DNA of 29,159 nucleotides from Conidiobolus incongruus B7586 (lineage: Eukaryota; Entomophthoromycota; Entomophthoromycetes; Entomophthorales; Conidiobolaceae), in assembly GCA_000697335.1 (NCBI GenBank), contig JNEM01012164.1:1-29159 (forward strand), written 5' to 3'. The notes under the pieces were generated by a model. It saw only the letters and a program-made list of their open reading frames with translations. It searched no databases and was not told the origin of the DNA. Both the position numbers and the translations under genes were made by a program. This document shows, piece after piece, positions 20,881 through 29,159 of the stretch (position 1 is its first letter; each line of letters opens with the position of its first letter).

Positions 20881-22039
20881 TTAACTTAAAAAAAATAAAA
20901 CATTCTATATAAAAACTTCTTCAGTACACCAAAAACAGAACCTTAAGCAACCAATTTAAAACTTTGAAAAAGGCTCCTTGAATATAAAATTATTTGGGAT
21001 ATTAGATTAAAACTCAATTACAAACCTTATAGTTTTTAAACCTTATTAAAATAGGAATATTAAAAACCTATTTTTAAACCTATTAAAATAATCAAAACTA
21101 CAAGATTTTTAAGGCTTTTTGAAAAAAAAAACTAACACAAAATTTATAATTCTTGGTTAGAATATCAAATGGTATATTTCATCAATAAAACTTGTAAATA
21201 ACATTTTTATAACTTTTATGTGATAAAGAATAATAAATTATGTAAAAACCAATAGAAAACAAAATACAAAAATAAAACTAACAGACAAGTTAAAAAATGA
21301 ATATATAAGAAAAACAAAGGAAATAATACCCTTCCCAATTCTTAAACAAAAACTGATAAATTAGTTTAAAACAATAAACAAATTTAGAATATATTATCAA
21401 AATCAAAAAAGTAATATATCATAAATAGAAACTATAAATTACTTTGAAGACAAAAACCAACGAGTATCAGAAGGTTTTTAAAGTATATAAGATCAAACTG
21501 TCAATAATCCCTTGAAAATATAAAGTATTATTGTTTATCCTTTTAAAAAACTTATGCTTGGAAATAAAAGTAAAAAAAGCATATTTTAATCAATTATGAT
21601 TCATTTTAGTATTCAAAAAATGTAGGTATTTCTTATTTTTTTCAATAACAAGTTAATTTAAATAATTTAGCCATTGCTTAAATAATTATGATTATTGCTT
21701 TTTAAAGATGACTTGGTAAACTTTATAAACAAGGTATATAAGAAACTTTTTAAATAGAATTTTAATTATATTTTATTATTTTTAATTTTTGAATATAATA
21801 ATAAAAACTATGAAATATTTTGGGGATAAAAAATGTTAAATCAAGAAAATATTATTTTATTATATATTCAAATAACATTGGATTAATAAAATAGCACAAT
21901 ATCTTTGATGTAAAGTAATCATTTACGACAAATATTATATAACCAAAATATATGGTAATTATGGATATTTCTGTAATTATTTTAAATCAAATAAGGGTTT
22001 AAAATATCTCTAGTATTATAAAAATACATTAAAATATTA

Positions 22040-22260
22040 ATATTGCTAGAGTCATGCTTGGTTATTGTCTAATAATTAATCAAGTTAGCCTTCCAGGATC
22101 AAAATGGGTGATTACCCTTTTGGGGTATTTGGAATTTAGATAGCATTTGGACAAATATAATTGAATTTAAATACCTTTGGATAAGTTTAATAATAAGAAT
22201 ATATATATATATATTGAGTCTATATAAGGCTTTAAAATAATTTGCAATAAATACATTATT
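22040..22260. other. Possible old LTR-like or promoter-like patch
   Basis: A GC-richer island in AT-rich DNA has a TATA-type box (CTATATAAGGC) near 22220-22232 and a short AT run at 22199-22214. It could be a solo LTR fossil or a lost promoter. No second copy was seen in the window, so the call rests on composition only. Confidence 0.15.
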
Positions 22261-22969
22261 CAAATTAAAAGAATATAAATATTTATTTTATTCGTCAAAA
22301 ATAAATTTATTTATAAATATTATACTATTAAATATGTTATTAAAATGAGTGATTGTGATAATTTTTGAATCAGTTGAATAGTAAATCAGGTAAAATAATT
22401 TATTATATTTCAAGCTATAATTTATATGATATATTATCACATATAAATATTACAAATGCCATAATTTATTTAATTTCATATATTAAATTCTAAAAACAAC
22501 CAACATTACTATTATTGGAAAATATAATGTTTTATTTTTTTTTCCAAATATATAATTATTTTTAATCATTAAAATCAAAATAGAATATTTAATTAATTAA
22601 ATTGATAAAGATATAAAATATTAATGTGAATTTAAACTAGATATAATATATATCAATTGTGTTTTTTATGTAAATTATTCTTGATATTCAAACAATAATT
22701 AAAATAAATGGAAAATAATGTATAAAATTATTAACATAAAAATTTTTCATATTAAATAAAAATATATTAGTTCAAAAAATTATATTAAAAAGAAATATTA
22801 AATATTAAAAAAAATATGATGATGAATGAAAATGATATAGTGAGTAATATATAATTCAGATAATGAAAGATATTAAAATAGTTTTAAAATAATATTGATA
22901 TCGAAAAAATATTTTGTTTAAATTAAAAGACTTATAAAAGTATTAAAGGTTCTTTCAAACAAAGTGCAT

Positions 22970-23051
22970 GGTCAGATGGCCGAGTGGTCTAAGGCGCCAC
23001 GTTAAGGCCGTGGTCTCTTCGGAGGCGAGAGTTCGAACCTCTCTCTGATCA
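22970..23051 (+). tRNA. tRNA-Leu (anticodon AAG)
   Basis: An 82-nt type II cloverleaf has acceptor GGTCAGA/TCTGATC with one G-U pair and discriminator A. The anticodon stem is CCACG/CGTGG with loop TTAAGGC (anticodon AAG, read as IAG after A34 deamination), followed by a long variable arm TCTCTTCGGAGGC and T arm GAGAG-TTCGAAC-CTCTC. There is no intron. It decodes CUU and CUC. Six T at 23059-23064 form the Pol III stop. Confidence 0.96.
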
Positions 23052-23058
23052 ACATAAC

Positions 23059-23064
23059 TTTTTT
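23059..23064 (+). terminator. Pol III terminator of tRNA-Leu
   Basis: Run of six T beginning 8 nt after the discriminator base. Confidence 0.8.
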
Positions 23065-23446
23065 AAATCAATTTTTTATGAATAATATTGAATTTCCTAT
23101 TTTATATAAAGCATATTACAGATTATCCGAATTCCTTCACCATTTTTCTATTTTTAATTCATCCTTTTTATTTTTCAATTCCTTTTCACTGTTGAAAGTC
23201 AATCATTCAAATTTAATAAAACTAAATCCTATCTAAAAACAAATTAATACATTTTTATCTTTTTAGATTTAATATTATGCAATTTTCTTATTCGATTTTA
23301 GAGAAATGTAAACAATTAATGATTCAAATTTATCAAGGGATGAATGTCAATATTACGGGTTTTATTTTGATAGACTGAATAAATTTACATTGTTTTTTGA
23401 TATTGAGATATTTAAACTGTATTTAATTTTAATTTAGACTAGATAG

Positions 23447-23450
<4 letters not shown>

Positions 23451-23481
<31 letters not shown>
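23451..23481. repeat. (TA)n microsatellite
   Basis: About 15 uninterrupted TA units. Confidence 0.9.
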
Positions 23482-23483
<2 letters not shown>

Positions 23484-23707
23484 TATCACGTAAAATTAAT
23501 TAACTTATTGAACCAAGATTGTTAAATTTAATTCATCCGAATACTTCCAAATATAACTATAATTGCATAAATTTCGGAAGCTTTTACTATTCAACTAAAA
23601 AATGTTTTAACTGCGCTAATGTTTTAAACATTTAATCAAAAGGTATAAAATCAATTCAAAGTACATCAATTTATTATATCATTGTTATTAAAAATAAAGA
23701 TATTAAG

Positions 23708-24845
23708 ATGATAAAAGATCCGTACTTCCATAGTGACGAATATCACCAATGGAAACCACGTATTTATAATATTATTACATTAATTATAATTTATATTTTA
23801 GCTGTAATATTTACATTTTTTGTACCTACCTTTCACGCAAGGTTCTCATTGGAGGATACAAAAATTCGATATCCCTTCACAGAAAGGGAAACGGTACCAA
23901 TGTGGCTGTGTATTGTAATTCATATATAGTTATATAGCTTAAAGTGGTCGGTGTTGATAATTTTATATAGGTTTTAGTGGTACCTTTACCACTTATTATT
24001 ATGTTGTCAATTTCTTACTTTTATTTAAAAAGACCTAGAGAAGCTTACAATACTTTAATAGGTACATAACATGATATATACCAATATATAATAGTTATCT
24101 TATCAATTCCATTTAGGATTTTTATTTGTTCAGGGCTTGACACTTTTTGTGACACAGTTGGTTAAGGTAAATATACAATTTGAAAATGGAATATTAATTC
24201 ATATAAATATTGATTGACTTGATTATAGAATTTGGTAGGTGCTCATAGACCTGACTTCCTTGCACGATGTATTCCTCAAGTTGTTAATGATATTCCAGCA
24301 ACCGATCCCATATATGGGTTGAGTACCGTATCAATATGTACTCAAACTGATTATAATTTGTTGAAGGATGGTATGCAGAGCTTTTTTTCTGGACACTCTT
24401 CAGGTAATTATATATGTAAATAATAAATAACCAATAAAGTTATTAATTGAATCATATAGCTTCATTTGCAGGTATGGGCTTCTTATCACTGTATTTAGCA
24501 GGACGTATGGGATTATTTAAAAAGCGAGGGTTTGCTATCAAAGGATTCATAGTTGTATTACCTCTCATCTTAGCACTATTTATTGCAGTGTCTAGATACC
24601 GTGACTACCGTCATCATTGGCAAGATATTTTTATTGGTAGTTTAGTTGGATTGGGATTTGCATACTTTGGTTACTTTCAATTTTTCCCATCTTTGAATCA
24701 TCCCTTATCTCAATTTAATAAGGATATTTTACCTCTTCATAGTAATAATTATAACAATAACGTTCAACATTCTGTCAATAGTAGGAACAACAGTCTACCA
24801 ACTGGTGAAGAATTATCTATGAATAATCTTAATGATAACAAGTGA
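23708..24845 (+). CDS. PAP2-family lipid phosphate phosphatase, DPP1/LPP type (five exons)
   Basis: This is an integral membrane enzyme that removes phosphate from phosphatidate, diacylglycerol pyrophosphate or related lipids. Exons are 23708-23914, 23971-24061, 24117-24166, 24229-24403 and 24460-24845 (introns 55-62 nt, all GT-AG), giving 302 residues, close to yeast Dpp1 (289). The three PAP2 motifs are complete: K116 x6 R123-P124 (KNLVGAHRP, assembled across intron 3), SGH at 170-172 (FFSGHSS), and S219-R220 x5 H226 x3 D230 (SRYRDYRHHWQD). H172 and H226 would be the phospho-acceptor and general acid. Several hydrophobic segments fit the six-helix fold (about 20-40, 65-90, 100-115, 176-190, 203-218, 231-248). 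The tail after about 255 is Asn-rich and disordered. An AATAAA lies at 24944. The gene is convergent with the patatin-type gene. The exact substrate is not determined by sequence. Confidence 0.93.
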
Positions 24846-25348
24846 TTGGTGGAGAGATGGTAATTTTAACTAATTATATCATATCAACGCTCTTTATTTG
24901 TTGATGCAACATTTAATGTAATTAATGAACATTATAACGAAATAATAAAAATATACTTATAACATTTCAATATATCATCATTATTACCATGATAATTTTA
25001 TCCATCAATATTTTTATTTGACAATTAAAATATAGTAAATTGATCAAAGTTTGGAATTCATCAAAATTAATCAAAAATTTTTAATAAGGAAAATAGGCTT
25101 ATGATATAAATCTTGAATTATTCTTACCATTTGACCTAATTGAAATTATTAAAAAAATTAAAACTATTGTAAAAATATCAGTTAATATGAAAGTATTGAA
25201 AAGATAAAGCTATTTATGAATATTAACAAAGAATTTAATGGATAGATTTCGTCCTCTTAAAAAATTTCTGACTCCAATAACTTGCTACGAAAGAATTTTG
25301 AGTGGGGTCCGAAGTTTTAATTTCTTGATAAACTAAATATGAGATTAA
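24846..25348. other. Shared 3' intergenic stretch of two convergent genes
   Basis: About 500 nt of AT-rich DNA, carrying AATAAA at 24944-24949 (plus) and otherwise nothing recognised. Both flanking genes end into it. Confidence 0.55.
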
Positions 25349-27352
25349 TTAATAGATATATGAATATGTTAATATGGATAATTTACTCTTATTTAATACG
25401 AATTCTACTTTACATCGATTTCGAATTAGTTCTAGCAGAGGGAAGGTCGATCGACTGCCTTTGTCCATCCAGTATTCTACAGTGTCTTGCGTTGGGTCTG
25501 AAAATAGAGATTTGAAATCCTATTAATTCAGCATTAAATAATTATAATATTTAGCTAGATGTTGAACTTACTTTGAAATTCACAGATGGAAAGATAGTAA
25601 TATCCCCTTGAAATTTTTCATCCACGAAAAACCTCAAACTACTGGGTAACAATCTAAGATATATTAACTGAGAAACTCGATGCTTGAGTTCAGAATAAAA
25701 TATGGAACGCATTCTGGATAGTAAGCTATCGTCATTTAATTGAATGCCTTTGGTCATAAATGGAATGATATAGGGACTCGCTTGGGATACGATAAAATGG
25801 TTCACGTTGAATAATTCTGACAATCGCGTGTGAGGATTATTCGTTTCAATATTGTTATTAGCTTTGACCCATCGAATTGCAACACCTCCCCAAGGTTCAA
25901 TATTTCCGTTTTTATCTTTGATCAATAGTTCCCCTTGATCATAAAGGCCAACTGATGCGGATGATGCGCATGCGGCACTCCAAATTAGCTAGAAATATTA
26001 ATAATTTAAAATTCTATGCAATATGTAAAGATATATCGTAAACTTACAACATTAGGCGCTGTAATATAATTTAAAATCTGAGGAACTTCATACTTTCTAG
26101 TAGATGATACTGTAATATTTAAAATTTTACCAGTTTTAGCATATGCTTCCTAGATAATATAATGAATAAAATAGACCATTTAGTAAGGATTGAATTTACT
26201 TGAAATGTAATATCTCCAATATTTTCACAAACAAAACTTTGTAATACTGATAAATCCATTAAATTACCTAAATTGAAGATGAATTAATTTGATTTAAAAA
26301 TATTCCAATGATCTTACCAGTTTTAATAAGTCTTAATAATCTCCTCTGAACGATACCCTTAGGCGTAGAGTGGGAAAATGCACTCAAATCAATACCTCCA
26401 GGTTTAAACAATCCAGGTAATTCGTCATCTGTGTGAATACACACTAGCGCAGCCATAAATGCACCCATTTCACTCCCAGAGATCACTTGGGGTAGTAAAC
26501 CCTCCTGGAACAGGGTTTTAGCGACTCCTATATGATAGAGACCAAATGAGGCACCACCCTGGAGGATGAGTGCAGTTTGGCCAAATGTTTTGGAAGTATC
26601 ACGAAAGTAATCGAGTTTCTGCTGGAAAGATATTTTTTCGTTGGGTGCTTGGGATACGTACTCGAATTGGGTCGCTAATTCGTTAATGTAGTCTTCGATT
26701 AGATACTTTGTGCTATATATTTTTGTGAAAATATTAATATTTAGCTTAAATGTATGCTTTTTAGAATAAATCTATTACCCAAAATAACAGTACGAATATA
26801 ATTTGGGATCGTTTAAACCACCTATATTCCTTAATAAATCAGTTCTTAAAGCGTACATCATTTCCACTTCGTCCGAAGTTTCGGCAATCGTTTGTAGTAG
26901 TAAGAATCTATCGTATATCAAACGATGATCATAAAGTTTACTGATTGGATTACTCTTCCAAAGTTCGTTCCCTTTTTCATTTTATTAATTATTATTCATG
27001 TTATTAAAGTTTAAAAATATACCTTTTAAACTATAAGACATTAGTTAGTTGAATAGTGATTTGTGATAAATATAAAAGAACATTTACTTATCTAAACGTT
27101 TCGCCAATCTCGCATATTCTGTATAAGTTTTGACCCTATTTAAATTGGCTATTAAACTATCTTCAATACTCGGTTCAATAAAGAAGGATACTAATTTCTA
27201 TACAACATTCAAATTAGCAAAATGAAGTTTCATTGATTATTTTGAATTACCCAATACCAAAAACTAATTACTTCACTAATCAATAGAATAAAAGCTGTAA
27301 AGAGGAAGAATATCCTTTTAATTAAAGTTTTGGTATCTGCTTGATTACTCAT
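25349..27352 (-). CDS. Patatin-domain protein of the Tgl3/4/5-SDP1 lipase family, probable pseudoenzyme (nine exons)
   Basis: Exons, minus strand: 27352-27251, 27197-27088, 27030-27023 (8 nt), 26971-26779, 26712-26318, 26267-26200, 26149-26048, 25988-25572, 25519-25349; 521 residues with a continuous frame. Residues about 12-34 are a membrane segment. The family's N-terminal domain follows ([20 protein letters not shown]), then the patatin domain with oxyanion-hole [16 protein letters not shown] (185-200) and [14 protein letters not shown]. Relatives are lipid-droplet triacylglycerol lipases with a GxSxG serine and a DG(S) aspartate. Here the nucleophile motif reads GSEMG (217-221; Glu219 for Ser), and DGS reads NNN (370-372). 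Both dyad residues are therefore missing, although splice sites and frame are intact. Hydrolysis looks impossible, so a binding or regulatory role is inferred. For the last intron an acceptor at 25520 is preferred because the next one gives an early stop. Confidence 0.88.
27023..27030 (-). other. 8-nt microexon of the patatin-type gene
   Basis: Sequence TTTAAAAG is flanked by AG (CTTATAG) upstream and GTATAT downstream. The introns on either side are 57 nt (27087-27031, with CTAACTAAT before the acceptor) and 51 nt (27022-26972). Including it gives RLDNLKGNELW, the conserved register of the family; skipping it shifts the frame. Confidence 0.7.
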
Positions 27353-29159
27353 CAATATCTATCTTGAAGGATTAAGATTAAGAGTTATAAATCAGCTTTG
27401 ACTACCATTAATTAATTTTAATAATCATATTCACATGTTAATCAATTTGGAATAATCACAGTCACTTCTGTTTTAGTTCATTTTGTAGGTTTTAATTTTG
27501 AATCTTTGATTCTTTTAATTAATTCAGGGATACGTTTGGTAATAATGAGTTTTTTATGACGTAGAAATGATTAGGATTTCATTACCAGTTTTTTATTTTC
27601 AGGATTATTGGATTTTTAGTAGTTTGAGTTCTTCCATAAAGTTTGGATTGTTTCATAATTTACTTAAATCTATTATATTTTGAAATTGTATTGAAAATAA
27701 TATGTAATTTCAAAATAGTGCGATATTTGATAATTATTTGTGTAATGAAAATATACTGGATGAGATGGTCTTGCTAATAGTTGAATTGTTTAACCGAAAC
27801 TAAAAATAGATTGAAATCATTATTTCTATTCTCTTAAAATTTAAACAATATAGTGAACTAAACTTTGGAATTTAACAAATATCATAAATTCGAATATGAA
27901 AGATGACGGTTCTATCAAAATTGATGTTATTTACTTGATAGTCAGTTTAAAATGATTTAATAACTAAAGAATTAAAGAAATTGATTGAGTTTACCAATAT
28001 AAAACTCGAAATCTTTATATTAAAGTACACAATTGCCAAATAAATGATCTATAATATTTTTACTAATAATATATTATTAATTATTAATCAAAAAGAAATA
28101 AAATCATTAAAGTAGAATATTTTTTTTATAAAAACAAATGAAATTTATTTGCATTAATTGGACTAAAAATTCAAGTAAATAATTTAGTTATTCAATTATT
28201 TAAATATATAATATTATTATAAAGTTTATCTAATAGTTGATATCCATTCTATAGTGATATAATTAGATAAATAACAGTTAGATGTTATATGATTAATTAT
28301 TATTTATCAATTTGATTAAATTTTATTTCATTCGAATTATTTGATAGTATTTATTTAGCAAAAGATCAATTGTTTATCCAGAAATTTCCTATTCAAAGCT
28401 GATTAATAAAATATTAATATTTTCAACGATTGTCTTGTTACAATGACAATAGCTACATTTATCGCTTATGATTTTAAATTTATATATTTTGATATTAGGT
28501 CTATACCTTGACTTTGGAACAAAATCATAATCGAAATCATGATCCCTGAACATTTGATCCAATAAAATAAATATTAAATAATATATTGTATAATGTGCAA
28601 TATTCTTAAATATATGTTATCTTTTGATAATTTATTCTGATTTTTTATTAATTGCTGAAATGCCAATTAATAAATATTTATATACATTGGAATAGAAGTT
28701 AAATTACACACAATTATTCTCATTGTTGTAAATGATTTGGAGATTGATAGCTTTTGAATATTTCATCTATTTATAAAATGATATTAATTATGGTCAAAGT
28801 AATTGAATATATTTTGAAATTATACATAGATTTAATCACACTATAGTTTAAGAAATTATGAAATTTTTATAATTGATATATATTCAGATATTATTATATT
28901 TAATTTTGATATTATATTAAATTATTTTAAATATATTTGATTTTTATTTTTTATTATCCCTAATTGTATTAGAGTGAAAGTTAACACTACTCTAAATTTT
29001 AAATAATGAGACTTTTTTGAAATTAAATAAAACCATTAATATATAATTTACAAAAATTAATATTTTTAATTATTAATAATTTTTTGTTATATTTTTAGCA
29101 AGTTTTTTATACCCAAAAATAATTCTTTTATTAAACTCAGAAATTTAATATTTTATAAA
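27353..29159. other. 1.8-kb AT-rich end of the window
   Basis: Upstream of the patatin-type gene. The first 110 nt should contain its promoter. About 27470-27656 shows a weak coding-like signal on the minus strand (listed separately). From 27700 to the end only AT-rich, low-complexity DNA is seen. Confidence 0.6.
27470..27656 (-). other. Weak coding-like segment, unidentified
   Basis: An ATG at 27656 opens MKQSKLYGRTQTTKNPIIL and ends after 24 codons. A different frame further on reads KKLIITKRIPELIKRIKDSK, and a third piece reads TKTEVTVIIPN. No GT-AG pair joins them in frame. It may be the relic of a small basic protein gene, or chance. I do not recognise a family. Confidence 0.2.

Larger units (their letters stand above)
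19711..22969. other. 3.3-kb region without a confident gene
   Basis: This region lies between RPS7 and tRNA-Leu. It includes a hydrophobic open frame (19848-20120), a GC-richer coding-like relic (about 20511-20880), a stretch rich in A and C on the plus strand (20880-21500), a GC-richer patch with a TATATAAGG-type box (22040-22260) and otherwise plain AT-rich DNA. The weak items are listed separately. Confidence 0.55.
23052..23707. other. AT-rich intergenic stretch with a TA microsatellite
   Basis: About 650 nt between tRNA-Leu and the lipid phosphatase gene. It contains a (TA)n run at 23451-23481 and nothing else recognisable. The phosphatase promoter should lie in its right part. Confidence 0.55.

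Noticed and set aside
25493-25519. Acceptor TTTTCAG at about 25494 for the last intron of the patatin-type gene
   Set aside because: It gives a stop after six codons. The acceptor AATAG at 25520 keeps the conserved frame [17 protein letters not shown].
25349-27352. Patatin-type gene as a simple pseudogene
   Set aside because: Nine exons join into one frame with consensus splice sites and long conserved blocks, so only catalysis seems lost, not the gene.
1-29159. CRISPR arrays, bacterial operons or phage genes
   Set aside because: No regularly spaced repeats were seen. Introns, tRNAs and gene families are all eukaryotic nuclear.

Overview
The window looks like nuclear DNA of an AT-rich, probably early-diverging fungus. 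The evidence is eukaryotic tRNA genes, short GT-AG introns (50-66 nt; one has the branch site TACTAAC), a cytosolic-type threonyl-tRNA synthetase, ribosomal protein eS7, and fungal lipid enzymes (DPP1/LPP-type phosphatase, Tgl3/4/5-SDP1-type patatin protein). Intergenic DNA is extremely AT-rich. A zoopagomycete such as Conidiobolus is a guess from composition and gene content, not a demonstrated assignment.

Layout. Positions 3-1250 hold the 3' part of a threonyl-tRNA synthetase gene. From 1381 to 17784 lies a cluster of five UDP-glycosyltransferase (GT1) loci. Only one, 13096-14766 on the minus strand, has an uninterrupted frame. The others (1381-2902 minus, 4152-5613 plus, 8958-10576 minus, 16179-17784 minus) are pseudogenes in different stages of decay. 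Two identical tRNA-Gln(UUG) genes (3530-3601 minus, 15030-15101 plus) stand head-to-head with two of the UGT copies. A decayed tRNA-Gln relic (11612-11682) lies upstream of a third. This suggests that tRNA plus UGT was duplicated as a unit, partly in inverted orientation. The pseudogene at 4152-5613 and the intact gene share a 619-nt tract at about 99% identity inside otherwise diverged genes, which points to recent gene conversion across an inverted pair.

Between the UGT copies, 5614-8957 is extremely AT-rich and contains a long inverted repeat (arms of about 390 nt, outer ends 5889 and 7319) that looks like an old mobile-element remnant. From 19014 to 19710 is RPS7 (eS7, three exons, minus). 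Positions 19711-22969 have no confident gene, only a weak hydrophobic frame, a coding-like relic and a possible LTR-like patch. tRNA-Leu(AAG) lies at 22970-23051.

The right end carries two spliced lipid genes transcribed towards each other. One is a five-exon PAP2-family lipid phosphatase (23708-24845, plus), with all three catalytic motifs. The other is a nine-exon patatin-domain protein of the triacylglycerol-lipase family (25349-27352, minus). The second keeps its domain layout and oxyanion-hole glycines, but the nucleophile serine is replaced by Glu and the dyad aspartate by Asn. It therefore looks like an intact gene for a catalytically dead lipase, and one intron pair defines an 8-nt microexon. 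After 27352 the DNA is AT-rich with no confident gene. All calls were made by reading the sequence; no searches were run.
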